A stretch of DNA of 64,000 nucleotides from Opisthorchis felineus (Eukaryota; Platyhelminthes; Trematoda; Opisthorchiida; Opisthorchiidae), in contig SJOL01008635.1 of the NCBI GenBank assembly GCA_004794785.1, positions 1,092,131 through 1,156,130 on the forward strand, written 5' to 3'. Positions 12,258 to 24,588 of this stretch are shown here, piece after piece. The notes below the pieces were generated by a model that saw nothing but the letters and a program-made list of their open reading frames with translations, made no database searches and was not told where the DNA came from. The stretch's first letter is position 1, and each line of letters starts with the position of its first letter. A program made the position numbers and the translations under genes.

Positions 12258-14510
12258 ATTTATGAAGATATTTCCATTCTCACATGTAGAGGACCTCACA
12301 CACGCAAGTTTAACATATTGAGTTAAACATTTGCTGCCAAAAGGTCACGCCTATAGCTTTAGTCGTAGCTATTAAGAGAAATGTGCACTTTTTAAATTCC
12401 AATCCTCCATCCTCATAATCATTTTTACTTAAAACCCAGTATGATTTTGGAGACGACTGATTGCCGGCCTTACTCAGAGTCGATCGGACAATTTTGTATC
12501 CGGACATAACGACCCTTTGTTATGATATAATTTTTGTTGAAATTTTACAATTAGATATCAAAAATGGTAAGTTAGTCACAAATATTTCTTTTTCCCTCTT
12601 TATATTATTACTCGGCATTTGTTGTCGAAACACAAAAATTGACGATACTATCACTTAGAAAGATAGTATGCTACAATCCTTCAGTGATTAATATCGCTTT
12701 TAGGATGCACACACGGCAGTGTTATACAGTTTTGAAAAAATTCTCCTGGTCCCCCCCCAAAAAGTTTTGCTCATGTTTGTTCAGAGCAAAAAATGTTTGG
12801 CCAGAAAAAATTGAAAAGCTAAGTGTCTTTGGATTTTCCGGCCAAAAAGGTGCTATCTATTTTATGTTGGCCAAATAGCCACACATCTTTGGGACTGATA
12901 CAGGGGGGAAACTTAGGATGCATCGAATTCATTGCCGGAAGTAATGAAGTTGAGCCATTCTATCCTCGTTCTCTGTTCCAACCATGTAAACCAAATAGTT
13001 ATGATAAATTCATCTGAACGGACTCCGAAGATCTGCTAGACAGTGATACAGTATAATGAGGATGAAAATGTGTGAGAACACCCCGCCATCGCTGGGTAAA
13101 CAGGATGGAAGATTCAGGTTCCCCTGATATTTCTATGGTTAGAATTTTCTAGTGTTTAAGTAGAGTATAAGAAAATTTTTCGGTGCTTCCTTAACACCTA
13201 CTCTCTGTTTCTAAGTAACTATGTCATCTTGTGGTTGAATCGCTTCTTGACCCGAATTCTCGCTGTCCAGCACAGTGGCATTATTGGCGAGTCTTTGTTT
13301 AACGACATGGAGCAGTGTGCATCTGACATATTGGCGAACTGACAATTCACATGGCTTGCTTTTTGCAAGGGGATTTTTGAACCAAGTTTATGTGGTATCA
13401 AATACCCTCAACGTTTGTGTGGATACCGCCGAAAAGGAGAAACGTCTACCGATATTTACTTTACTGACTAGCAATTAGTTCTGTGTTTTCTCCCAGCAGC
13501 AAATGGTTGAGAATCAATCGGTTGGACTGAGTCATCTGCTCCCCAACGTCTTGTTATGCGTGATGAGTTTTTTTTCATGGGTATTCAAGCATTCAACGTA
13601 CCTACTCAGAAGTTTAAAGGCGAAATATTGAGGACTCAAAAGGTCATGTTTTTCTCATGCTGGCTTGCAAACACAGTGCCTAGATAGGGGAATACTACGA
13701 CTTCGGCGCGAGTCTTATCAGCCCAGTCTTCAAATCCGTGTTAATCAATTTGTCACGAGTATAATTGGCAACTGCTAAATAAGTCGAAGTTCATAAGCTT
13801 CTATCTTTGAGTGGATCGCTCATTTCGGAAGACGACTTCCTATTGGATCACAGCTATTAGTACAAGCATCGTATTCCCGGGCTAATCTCCGACCTACTTA
13901 GACCTGGAGGACGTAGTATCTGTCTAAAATGCAGCAGCTCTAATTTTGGTGGCTGTTTAGAATTTTAGCTAGCACTATGTAAAAAATTATTTTTATGCCA
14001 GTAGCGAGCAGCAGAAAGGAGGAACAACCCAATTCAAGCAATCCGCTGCCAGGTTGAAAAAGGATGATTCAGAGTCTCATTTAACCTACATTTTCCCTCA
14101 TTTCTCTTCATATTACCAGGAGTTTAATCCATGAGGACGTTCACGAAGGCAATTGCGGCTTTTGAGGATTCGGTAGAAAAAACGGTGTGCAGCACCTCAG
14201 CTACCTGGTTTTTACTAAACTGCGGAGGTTTTTTTTAGAGTAGTACAGAATTATTCTGCTTGTTGGACAGTTGGTTTGGACAGCACGCTTTTACATAAAA
14301 GCGCTGGTGTCATCCACGAATTCCTTCAAGTTCTGGTGGAGCTCTATATTTGCTTCAGAACAATGCCTTTTCTGTGGAACACTCATTGCAGCGCCATTTA
14401 GAATACGATGGAAACCTAGGCTGCAACTGAAGAATTTGGTAGTTACTGGTGGAGCCACATTTTAGTACATCATTTGGGTCGAAAGAACGCTGATCGGAAA
14501 ATTTTGATGT
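12258..14510. other. No gene recognised
   Basis: Short open frames only. A GTAAGT at about 12570 follows an acceptor-like TTTTACAATTAG only 12 bases upstream, too little to call an exon. A 15-20-bp stretch around AATTTGGTTTTCACGGGAG near 12080 recurs near 15224, suggesting a dispersed repeat fragment. Confidence 0.45.
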
Positions 14511-14636
14511 ACGTTCACATCAATCTCGTTTGAAGAGTTGTCTCCTGTCCTGCCGCAATTATTCCGGTGAGCGTACACAAAGGGATGAGTACTGGGCTCG
14601 AGTTCTTCTCTTATTAGGGCTCATCAGCGGCGCATA

Positions 14637-14706
14637 GCCTTGGTCGGGCCGGGTTCTGAACTCCGGACGTCCAACATGCGAGGCGAGATTCTCACCACTA
14701 CTCCAT
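14637..14706 (-). repeat. tRNA-like (SINE-head type) segment
   Basis: Read on the minus strand, an A-box-like GGAGTAGTGGTGAGA is followed by CTCGCCTCGCATG and a B-box-like GAGTTCAGAACCCGGC at normal tRNA spacing. The B box departs from the GGTTCGAATCC consensus, so this is more likely a tRNA-derived SINE head or tRNA pseudogene than a functional tRNA. It lies inside the inverted-repeat element. Confidence 0.5.
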
Positions 14707-14967
14707 CAGCGTACGTTGCACACTTCTGAATTTTTACGTCTAAACAGGTGAACGTACTCATGCTTGAGCGATGTGATTGGTATTCCCGACGTCTTAGACG
14801 ATGGCCCAGTAACTGTCCCGGTTTTAGCGATCGATTGACCTCGCCTGTCAGGCCTTCCCACACAGGTAGCGCCATGGGCGTTTTGAAACCTGGACAATTA
14901 TTGATTAGGTGGTGGTGATTAAGGCATCTGCGGAATTCACTTTCACATCAATCTCGTTTGAACGCTC

Positions 14968-15085
14968 GTCCTCCTGTCCTGTCGTCTCCTTCCCTCCCAT
15001 TCTCTCCCTCCATCTTCCTCCTCCCCTCTCTTGTCCGCCCTTCCCCCTGCTCCTCCCTCTCGCAGTCTCTCTCCCCCCTCTCTTT
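14968..15085 (+). repeat. Long pyrimidine tract
   Basis: About 118 bases are nearly all C and T, with CCTCC, TCTCC and CTCTC words and very few purines on this strand. The strand bias makes it a possible triplex or H-DNA former. It fills the space between two inverted arms of the surrounding element. Confidence 0.85.
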
Positions 15086-15932
15086 GGTGTTGACTCACCA
15101 GAATAATTGCGCCAGGACAGGAGGACGACTATTCAAATGAGAGTGATGTGAACGTGAATCCTACAAATTCCGCAACCACCGACAACTAATTTTGATTTAC
15201 GATAAATGCATTAATTTGCACGCTAATTTGGTTTTCACGGGAGGCGCAACCGATACTTACCTTCATCTCTCGTTTATATTGTTCTTTTTGCTTTACACTG
15301 GATAACTTGCTGGTTAAGAGTAAGTTCAATGATAATCAATACGTCCTGCTCCACTCAAGCATCTGAACCTGCAGGCCTCACCAGTCTAAGAGGCTGTGGT
15401 CACACAACTCCGTTAATCTTGGTGTGCTTGAGAGTTTCATGTTCTGTGATTCGATCTAACCAACGAGTCCGAAGGAGCAAATACAGGCACCATGAGATAT
15501 ATCCGCCTTGCTCTCGGTAGGGCCCTGAACCATAGAAAAACAGTTTTACCATACAAATCGGCCTAACCCTCATGTTTCCACGAGTTTGATGGAATTTCCA
15601 GACTATACTACGAGGCCAGTGGCTGAAGCTGAAATTTGATTTTGATTTTATCATTTTAATTTGGCCCCAGAAGGACTAAGGGAATGCTTCCGGATAGACG
15701 TTACTTCTTGACATTAGCAACAGGTTTAGGCGCGCCCGGCCCGATTGTCAACTGCCTTCTCTGACGTTATAAGTTACTATTTGAATAATATGCTCATGAC
15801 TATGGTTTGTTACGTCCACTGGACAAGTGAGAGGAACTCATTTGCTGTCCAAAAATAACGCCATTAATGATGAAGACATATATTTTCTGAACATTCTTCC
15901 AAAATTAACCACAAAACAACGATAAGCCCCAG

Positions 15933-15983
15933 AAGTCTGACGAAATTGCAACAGTGATGGAAAAGGCGGCTATGGTTGATAAG
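15933..15983 (+). CDS. Candidate exon of the LIM-domain gene (17 codons)
   Basis: Seventeen codons (KSDEIATVMEKAAMVDK) lie between an AG at 15931-15932 and a consensus GTGAGT donor at 15984. Both ends are phase 0 and the 51-nt length is a multiple of three. The peptide is charged and helix-prone with no named domain. The acceptor pyrimidine tract is weak. The next exon, 350 bases on, is also phase 0, which supports joining them. Confidence 0.4.
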
Positions 15984-16338
15984 GTGAGTAATTGCTACTA
16001 CGTTTTTGACAAATGTGCGTAGTTACACAGAGCCGTAACGATTTGAAGGATGTTTCCACTTTTAGAAATTAGTAATTAATTTCGGGTGCGTAAGGTTGCC
16101 CTGCGCTCAGATGGTAGAAAATCACCTAAAGTATGGCGTAAACAAGCCCCCATCACCTCTAAATTTGTCAACTGCTAAAACTAGAAGTGCTTCCATGCAA
16201 ACTTACAGGCATTACAATTATAGGGACGGGAACTCAGGAAAGCTGACTAGCATGGTAGGAGGGAGAATTTACATATTTGCTTGTGATGGCTTCATTCAAT
16301 TATGTATAAGCGACTTATTATATGCTATTTCTTTCCAG

Positions 16339-16425
16339 GAGCTTAGTGATATAATACCGGGACCCCAAGTGGCTCCGACAAGGAGCGAATATTTGACCAT
16401 CCATGATGAATCAGGAGAAATGCCG
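16339..16425 (+). CDS. Candidate exon of the LIM-domain gene (29 codons)
   Basis: A strong acceptor (ATTTCTTTCCAG) is followed by 29 open codons and donor GTAAGC. The length is 87 nt, phase 0 at both ends. The peptide begins ELSDIIPGPQVAP and continues acidic, with Pro, Ser, Asp and Glu typical of a disordered linker; no fold is recognised. It continues in frame from the exon at 15933-15983. Function unknown beyond being a likely N-terminal part of the protein that carries the LIM domains. Confidence 0.55.
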
Positions 16426-16680
16426 GTAAGCTTTTACCATTCAACCGTTGTCATCGATGCTTCCAAGTTTTATAGAAAGCAAAGATTCTGAGGACCCTGA
16501 AGGCACTGAGTGATTCCTGGCAAGTGAGGGAGTAAAAAATTGTGCCTACATAGAACGTTCGAAAATGCAAAAATGCATTGACAAATCCATTAGATCTCAT
16601 GGCGTACTTTGCACGTACCATCCTCACTGAATCACATGCAACAAGAAGACTGTTTTTGGGACAAAAAGACTTCCTTTCAG

Positions 16681-16716
16681 CAGCTGGTTCAAAATCGCAG
16701 ACATTCACTGCATCTT
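16681..16716 (+). CDS. Weak candidate 12-codon exon
   Basis: Acceptor ACTTCCTTTCAG, then QLVQNRRHSLHL in phase 0, then GTGACA. A second frame is also open here and continues longer to a stop at about 16776-16778. The donor is poor. Compatible with its phase-0 neighbours but not demonstrated. Confidence 0.2.
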
Positions 16717-16919
16717 GTGACAGCCATCTGAATGTTGGCACATTTGGCACACGGTTTAATTGTGTAGCCTCCAATTAATCTTGATGAGTGATTTCACGGG
16801 AAGAAACAACCTTGCATAAGACAATTTAAAGGTCGAAAAGTTAGTGCAGTCTAAATCCCCATGAAAATAAAATGTGCAGACGTGGGCTGCACATTTTGCG
16901 ACATGCTTCTGCATTTCAG

Positions 16920-16940
16920 CAAGTGTGTGGATCAACCTGG
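16920..16940 (+). CDS. Candidate 21-nt micro-exon
   Basis: A very good acceptor (GCTTCTGCATTTCAG) precedes seven codons, QVCGSTW, and a GTAATT donor. Phase 0 at both ends, so it could be included or skipped without changing the frame. Short length makes a chance match possible. Confidence 0.25.
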
Positions 16941-17875
16941 GTAATTCAGTTAGCTGAACTTGAGCTCGTTTGACTCAGTAGGTCGCACCGGAACTCCGCT
17001 GATGACCAGTCATCCGTTCTCGGTTCCCTGTTCTCAAAACCTCCGCAACTATAAATTAAACTAGTTTGCGTACTGTAGTGCCCAGTAATCCGCGGATTCA
17101 TTCAGCTGATTGCAGTGGCACATTCTGAAGCTTGCCAGCTGAGGACCGCACGCTGTGAGTTCAGATCACACTCTACACTACACAGCTCTTCACTGCTTTC
17201 TTTGAAAATGATCGTTGCCTTGCCGTCGTGGTGCTTGCAGACGTAGACCATTTTAATGGGACAGGTTTACTGAAATCTCACTGTTTCTTGCTTAAATCAA
17301 TTATGTGCCCCTTCTTTGGACTTATATCCAAGTTGCTACAGATTATTTTCCAGTTTACTTTCACTCTCACGCTTGTACTGGTGGTCGTGGTTCTTCCATT
17401 GATCTGTGTTGGCTTTTTTGTTCTTCATTTGCAAGACCTTGTCTTATGTAGATCAAACCGGCGGTCTATTTTCTTGTGCGCCGGCTTCGTCCGGCAAAAT
17501 TTGGCAATTGCTCTCCCAGATTTTAGGCTGTGACCCATGTGGCGGCCTCTCCCTTGAAGGGCTAGTCTTTCAATAACCATTGTTGTATCATGGCCAAACT
17601 TTTGAGATAAAAGCTCTGAGTAAAGATCTCAAAATCCCTTCGGTTGAATTTTTGCAGCTTTGGAGTTATCACAACCCACGCCCCTATGGAATAAGCAGAC
17701 CAAAGTGTATTCATGCCTTCAGAATGGCTGAATACAGCAGGACATATAAAGGGAAACATGCGAGTGATCACGAAATCCATTTCCTAACTTCCTTAGTTGT
17801 GCGTTAGAAGATAACTTTTCTCGTATGTTAACTACTTCTTTACTGGGTAACGGTTGAGTTATTTGCCTAGTTCAG

Positions 17876-18312
17876 CAGTTGACTTGCAGCGGCTTCGCTC
17901 AGATATGACGAGACACGGTTAGTGCACGCATAGTACACTCTGCGCTGTATAACTACTCACATTCATAAGACTGCGTTGATCGAAAAACTGATGCTCAGCA
18001 ATACACACCTACTGAGAACTAACCACCATTTTCCCCATCATAGTAAGTGTTGTTTCAGTCATATAAGCTCAGGGTTTCAACAAACAAGTGTGGTGTCTCA
18101 GCATTTATGACATTTAATGCCAAACATAATGATAATGCTAAGCGTCTTTTACAGGTGTTTTGATAATCACTAACATTTCAGTAGCAGTAGGATTTCCACT
18201 GGTGGACTCCCAGGAAGCTACACTGGTCGCATTGCCACCAGATGCCAAAACCGAGGTTTAGTTCTTAAGTTCCGATCATCCCAGTTCGGGTCAAACCAAA
18301 CTCTGGTTCGAA
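17876..18312 (+). other. Cluster of weak candidate exons (17876-17917, 18182-18255, 18285-18312)
   Basis: Three short open segments follow good acceptors: one encoding VDLQRLRSDMTRH (phase 1 to 1), one with AVGFPLVDSQEATLVALP (1 to 0), and one with FGSNQTLVR (0 to 1). Their phases chain to each other, but the donors (GTTAGT, GTTTAG, GTAGAT) are weak and no upstream exon with a 0-to-1 phase is convincing. A further 1-to-2 candidate ends at GTAAGA near 18537. Recorded as possible coding sequence only. Confidence 0.2.
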
Positions 18313-21300
18313 GTAGATCTCCGTTAAACCCCCTGCAGTAAACCTGACAACAAGCATTCCCCACCCACAGCGCACATACAAACTCCTGGATGTCAAAACG
18401 ACCACTATCAACTAATGAGGCAAGTCTGTAAACTACTGAGATGGGAAATTGTTCCGGCTAGATGGTCGGTGAAACTTCAGCTAGCAAGGACTACGCACTG
18501 ATAGAGGGGCGTTGTGAAAACATAAAAACAAAGAGGTAAGAAGGACCAGTGCAATCAAGAATGTGCTTACACTGCTTCACCAAATCTGCGAAGCATGAAC
18601 CAAAAAATCGTTTGCTTGTGTTAAAAGTAGATTTAATACTGGAAGTCTATTATTCGTTGAGATCAGCGTCTGGATAGCTGGAGAGAATCTTTACAACAGG
18701 CGTTTATCTATATACCTATGTGCCGATCATTATGCTCATTTATTAATTTAATTAATTTATTTAATTTATGATAATTCATAATAATATAATGTATATATGT
18801 AATATGATAATACGATAATATATTTTATAACAGTTTAGATCCCTCTTGTTGTTTTATTTACCTTGTTCTTTTGACCGCCAGGCTAGCAGAGATTCTAAAC
18901 GCGTTTTTCAAAAGTGACAGTCACTATTTATGTTTTGGTTTGACTACTTTCTTCAAACTTAGTTTGATGCCATAATCGTTTCTATATAGCTGGGCAAATT
19001 AAACTTCACATCCTCATTCAAAGAGGTACCCGAAACAATCTCTACACTCGAGGTGCTATGAGTCTTATGCCAAAAACACAGCTGCTAGCCCATCTAATGC
19101 TACATCGTCCAACCCTGGCACGCTTGACCTAAGTCCCAGTGAAACTGGCTGGATTTCAACCTCCATAGTTCATCGAGTGGCTGAGGAGAGTCATGCACAC
19201 CGACAACACTGTTTTGCGTGACTCCAGTAGGTCTTTGAAGTTTTAGATGGGATAAGTCTACTAAGTCTATTAAATGCAACTGGACGGGGAAGAATGCCCC
19301 CAAAAGCTGTCACTCAACTTCGTGTTGTTCCTATCTGGTCGTGTTTGAGTTTATGTGAAACTATTCAAACGTCTCCCCAAAACCAATTGGTTTCACCGGA
19401 TTTGTCGTTTATTTTCCTTTCTGTTTGATTTTTTCGCTGACTGAACCATGGAACCCATAATCCAAGTGATGAAAAATCAAGGAGTAGGAACAGAACTCGA
19501 GGAAATGTTGGTGAATCTAAACTTTGCAGAATATATTATTCCGTTATTCGGCGATTATGAATCCATTGTAAATGGGATGTCGTCAGTTGTTCTTGGCTTT
19601 GGCTTGCTTTTGTTCATTTTGATGTGCACCAAGAAATTAAAATTCTTGCATTCTTTAAAAGTCTAACTTGGATTGCTCGATTCGTGTGGTCACTTTACGT
19701 AGAGTGTACTGTAGAAGAAGTCATTACCACGGTGCGAGAATTTGTTGCTACCTTGTCTCATTTGAGTCGTCAGGAGAGAAGTTCATTGAGTCTAAAGGAC
19801 CACCTGTGAACAATAACCGTATAAAAAGTTTTACTTTATGGCTGAGGAGCATTTAATTCTGTCAAAGGGATCTTAACAACTTCAAAATTTTCGTCGGCGC
19901 TCTGTTAGCAAAACAGGAGAGGGCTACATGCAGCATATCATCAGCGAATTAGTGTCGAAAAACACTAGATAAAGAACCACAACTGTTAAATAGGCAAACA
20001 GAACTCATTTAGTGTCAGTTGGTTAGACATGCACTGCACACGAAGCAATACCATCCACCGAAGAATGTGTTGTTTTTTGTTCCAACTATTCTTTGGATAA
20101 CGGGCCATGGCATGACGATTAGAGATAACAATACATACGGCACATCTAGGTACTATGAGTCCTTCACACCTTTGTGCCTGGAACGCATGCACATCTTTGG
20201 AAACCACAGGGTATATGATAAGCTACCTGGACTAAGCCAGCCCCCTAATTCCAGACGGACGACCTCGTTGATCTTGTTGACGTTGAAAGCTTGAACTTTT
20301 GATCAGGGTTTGCACTTATTCCGTGTTACACGGACATAACACTGCGCTCTCTTCGTTTTGTTGAATGTGAAAGGTGCAAATATCTTGCTCCTGGCATCTT
20401 GCTTGTTTTATTAGGCCTTTCACCCCTTTTGCCTCCACCGTGTTCTTCACTAGGGTGTACTAAAATGAGTGTGGGGTACCTCAGCTCCGACATATATTTC
20501 CGATGTGTCACTCCTGACAGTGGTGATAGTAATCGGTTGGCTGGTGTATTTTTCAACCACAATTGACAAAGTATCAGCTAGACTGAAAAACAAGCCAAAT
20601 CAAAGTATCAAAGCTGAGCTCCACTTTTTTTTCGAATGTTGACTTACCAGGAAAACTATGCATCAAAAGTAGAGCAACTCTTTCCATACCCCGGGCGGCC
20701 TTTCTAAAATTACGACTAAGTTCAGATGCAAGCCTTAGAGAGAAGTAGAATAACGTCCAATGCCTCGTGGTATTCAGAAATTTGGTGATAAGTTTAATTA
20801 AATTATCGTTTTTAGGTTAGAGACCGAATGGCTTAAACCAGACTAAAAAGCCAACGGCAGCCCAAAATTCATATGAAATCCGGCTGTGATAACCTGTGCG
20901 TACTAGGTCCTGTGTAAGCCAATGAACCCAAAATGCCACTTTTTGGCCAACCGAACAGTAAGCAATACCTTAACTCGTTGGGATTCATGACGAAAAGTTC
21001 AGGAAACAAAAACGATCGCCCCAAGGAAGTGTTCAAATCAACGTGGTGTGCCGTCGAAGTGTCGGAGGGAGTTAAATAAATATTTGCAAAGATTAAACAA
21101 TGTAGTCTCATGAGGTAGTTTGTAGTTAAAGTTGTTGATATTTCTCAGCAGTGTCAATAGGCTGTATTAGAAATCGAAAGTGCTCTCTACTCACCTGTTA
21201 AATGCAGTTAGGAATGCTCACTCATGAAAGCTAATTGATACAGGTCCAACAACAATGATAACCACAAACTTTCGAAAATATCCCACTGACTTCACTTGCG

Positions 21301-22760
21301 GCGGATCGAATATCTACTTGGTTACGACTACTCTGTTGCTAAAGTACGTTTTCACTAGCGATAATCTAGACAATGAAATTATCCTCTGGAAGCCTTAAAA
21401 GACAGAAGACTCCCTACAGACTGTCAGGTAGCTCAGCAATGGGATATTCATCCTAGGCCACATAGTAGCCTTCGATACAAGGGAGAAAACACACGACGTT
21501 ATTGTTAAAAACAGTTTTTTGCTTGTAATTTATAACCTCAGTGAATTAGTAGAGTGGTTTTATCGTCACATCCCATGATGCTGCATTCAGCCAATACTAC
21601 CTTACACATTTATTGTTCTATGTAACTAGATTGATGTTTCGTTGTCCTATTTGAATGCTTTGCAGTGTCTGATCTGACATAAACTTTGTCAGAACTGCTT
21701 GGACTGGCGCACGTCTCATTCAGAGCATTTTGTGTAGGGCGGATGACATCGGAATGCGGCTCACAAGCCGGGCTATACAGATATTTATCAACGGCATATT
21801 TGACACTAGCAGTTTGCCGGCAGCGCCGAATTATTAACATCATTGCAGTGTGGGAGGACTAACCGGACTTATTAAGGTTTATGCTCATTGGATATGTGCT
21901 TTGTGACAAAAATGGATAGGCAGCATCAGGCAACAAAGCGTGAACAGCCCGCACAAATGAAATGCTACACGAGTACTTTCTGGTCGGAAAAAAAGGTTCC
22001 ATTTTTATGCGTTCCATCACAACCCTTGCTACAGTAGTGACCCAATTCCGTTAGGCCCAGTAAGCACTGAACTAAAAAAACTGGGGTGTGGCCTTCGCAG
22101 GATTGGCCACTCATTAGGTTAACATAACTTCATCCTGAAAAACGGTTGGCTTGGCTCTGAATCAGACTAAATTAAAATGTAGACAAAATATTTGCCATAT
22201 TTCATGAAGGACAGGTGTTTCAGCAGATGCGCTTTACCATAGTTTGATTTTTCTGATCGATTGAGGCAAGCTGCCAGAGTCTTACGCAGTCTGGCATAGT
22301 TTGACATGGTGTCACTCGATCTATGGTCTGAGTCTAGATGTGATGCCACGCTGTCAAGTTAGGTAGTGAGGATTATCTGTGTACTCCTGGTTCGCCACCC
22401 GACAGGTATGAATACTGAGTATCATAACCAGAATAGCTGTTGGATGATGTGCACGTATAAATCATGAGCTTTCTGGTAGACGCTGTCACGTGGCAGGTAT
22501 ACACCTCACAATTAAAGAAGTTCGTAATGTAAGCATGCGTGTCAGCAGGTTTCCTAGCATTGTTGATGGATATACTATCAACTACAGATAAAAAGCGGGT
22601 GTGAATCACAAAATGTCACCTTGCCAGTGATCGCGTGTATTGCTCTAGTTGCACTGTGTGGCACAATGCTGTTGTGCATCATCAAGCGACGAGGAGTTCT
22701 GATTAATGATTATGTCAGTGTGAAGGAGAAATGCACTGTGACCAAACACAAGAGATCTTT
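18313..22760. other. No gene recognised; AT-rich block near 18.74-18.83 kb
   Basis: Presumed intron. An almost pure A+T stretch lies at about 18737-18832. Short open frames such as 19448-19666 (Met-initiated, one hydrophobic segment) have no splice context or recognised domain. Confidence 0.45.
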
Positions 22761-22945
22761 CGTTCAGCTGTAACACCCTTCCGGTGCCTAGCTGCCATTC
22801 CACCGAAAGGAAGTACGAGGGCTGGGATACTGCCAGGTTGCCCAAGCCTAGACAGGGGAAGTTGAGAGGCAGATGTCCGGTTCGAACCACGGACCTTCCT
22901 GCCAGTAAATCCGCGCTCTAACCACTTGAGCCATCTCGCCCTAAG
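22761..22945 (-). repeat. tRNA-derived SINE, copy 1
   Basis: On the minus strand the 5' end shows an A box (TGGCTCAAGTGGTTAGAGC) and a near-perfect B box (GTGGTTCGAACCGGAC) with tRNA spacing, then a body running to about 22761. The body recurs at 38999-39093 in the same orientation, for example GGTGCCTAGCTGCCAT on the plus strand. A tRNA-like head plus a shared non-tRNA body defines a SINE. The T-arm has a mismatch and the body continues past the tRNA part, so it is not a tRNA gene. Confidence 0.85.
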
Positions 22946-24228
22946 AAATCTTTCAGATAACATGGGCCCGTTTTGGATGCACCAACTCCATAGTAGGGTA
23001 AAAGTGATAACAAATTCACGAAATTTACCGGTTTTATGGAGATGTCTTTAACGCGCACCCCCTTCGTCAGTAGTTTAGGATATTTGGATTCCACAGTTCT
23101 AACTAATGGCTAATATTCCCTGTCCTATACTTGGCGTGGCTGACTGCAGTATTTTAAGCACATATTTTGGGCGTTTATTGGTTTCCAAAAACTGCAGCCA
23201 CCATTATCTCCAAAATCTGCCCAGAGAATGTGACATGGGCTTTGAAAACGAAAGACTCAAAATCACTGGTCCCATTTGCATTGAGTGTCGAAATTTATAT
23301 CGTTTTGGATCTGAAACTCAACGACGATACTTTTTAAACTTATCTCTATGACGTACTGAAGAATTTCTTCCATCCTTGAGAAGACAGCCTGCGTAGAACG
23401 TCGCTGTTTCAGCTAGTATTGTTCAGGATTCGTTTATGATTTGCTAAAAGAAATTCAGATTAAATGGGATAATTTATCGGATGATGAGTGTGCATAAATA
23501 CAATCGATAGGCCATGATTTATTGGTGTTGAATATACACACTGAATGAATCTGCTTGCAAATTTGTACCTCGTATGTTTCCAACATGAGTTTATATCGTC
23601 TCCTAGGACATCTGCAGATAAACGCGCTGGCTGCATAGTTTGAATATAATATCACTTAACTGAAGAAACCCATGGCGAAATCCATTCTTGATTTTGGACC
23701 ACTTCGGAATAGAAGGGCACTTTCTGATGTCAGCAGAACGGCTAGCTGCCTGAGGGCTAGTACTTGTCATATACACTCATTATTTCTGCATATACATGTA
23801 AAATATTGCGCAACAACCTTATTTTCCACAGCGAACTCATGAGCGCTACATACAGCTTAGAAAACAGTCATTTGTGCTTGCTGGATCTTTCGTCATTTGT
23901 GTGCCTGAAGCCGTGCTATTTACCAAACGTTCAGGAAAAAGTTCAGACGGAGGCCAACTTTGCATAACGCAGGTGATTATTTTTTACCTAACCTAAAACT
24001 CTCGAAAGTCAGTATTTCACATTGCCACTTTCGGTCAGTGAGCAAGATTACGATGATGTGTAACGCCCATTAGCAACAAAAATACCTAATATTGCAAAAC
24101 TGGTGCCTGCAAATTGTAGCAAAGCCTAATCAGTATGTTGTTTTTAATGGGAGGGGTTATTAACCTGTAATGAAAGCAATAATTTAAAATAAAGACTTCA
24201 CACTTTAAGCCAGTCCATTCCGCACTAG
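22946..24228. other. No gene recognised
   Basis: Short frames only. A frame ending at about 23351 contains two CxxC-like cysteines but lacks splice context or a complete motif, so it is not called. Confidence 0.4.
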
Positions 24229-24304
24229 AAAGCCAAAGAGCATTGTGGCGCTGTTTTGTCATTGGTACGAATCATTACTGCTAGGATTCTCTTTGTTGGT
24301 AAAG
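24229..24304 (+). CDS. Weak candidate exon (25 codons)
   Basis: An AG at 24227-24228 is followed by one base plus 25 open codons (hydrophobic, ending SLLVK) and donor GTAAGC; phase 2 to 0. It would join in frame to the stronger exon at 24499. The pyrimidine tract is moderate and the composition unlike the acidic neighbouring exons. Confidence 0.2.
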
Positions 24305-24498
24305 GTAAGCCGAACTTGTAACATATTAGTTATCGATGTCGCGGTTCGGATACTCGAGCAGTCTAAAACTGTGAACCGACACGTTAGTCATGTTACAAAT
24401 AGATTTGCATTCTCAATGTTTCTTTAATTTGTTATGTCTCTTTCAACCGAACCTAAACCAGTTACATAATTTTTAACTGCAAAAACTGCCCCTTTTAG

Positions 24499-24588
24499 TT
24501 AACTGGATCAGTTGCCGTCGCGGAAGACCACAACGGTGTATATTTGGTCAACAGACAGGCAGGGGGATTCAGTGGTGCCAGTCTACCC
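24499..24588 (+). CDS. Candidate exon of the LIM-domain gene (30 codons)
   Basis: A classic acceptor (CTGCCCCTTTTAG) and a perfect GTAAGT donor enclose 30 open codons. The peptide begins LTGSVAVAEDHNGVYLV and ends in a Gly/Ser-rich stretch. Length is 90 nt with phase 0 at both ends, matching the exons at 16.3, 27.0, 27.8 and 31.0 kb. No domain is recognised. The splice signals are among the best in the window. Confidence 0.55.

Larger units (their letters stand above)
14511..15155. mobile_element. Composite inverted-terminal-repeat element
   Basis: The ends 14511-14573 and 15093-15155 are inverted copies of each other (63 bp each, about 85-90% alike by eye), both with ACGTTCACATCA, CTCCTGTCCTG and a CGCAATTATTC block. 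A third partial copy of the left end lies at 14935-14980, so the structure may be a short element (14935-15157) joined to the remnant of another. The interior holds a tRNA-like segment on the minus strand and a long pyrimidine tract. There is no transposase frame; the element would be non-autonomous. Target duplication was not resolved. Confidence 0.65.

Noticed and set aside
14624..14875. An 83-codon minus-strand frame
   Set aside because: It covers the tRNA-like segment and the interior of the inverted-repeat element; no protein domain.
17228..17533. 101-codon frame with a hydrophobic, membrane-like segment
   Set aside because: The hydrophobic run comes from T-rich DNA; there is no recognised family or supported splice partner.
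22870..22945. A functional tRNA gene
   Set aside because: Box A and B are good, but the T-arm is mismatched and the sequence continues into a repeated body, so it is a SINE head.
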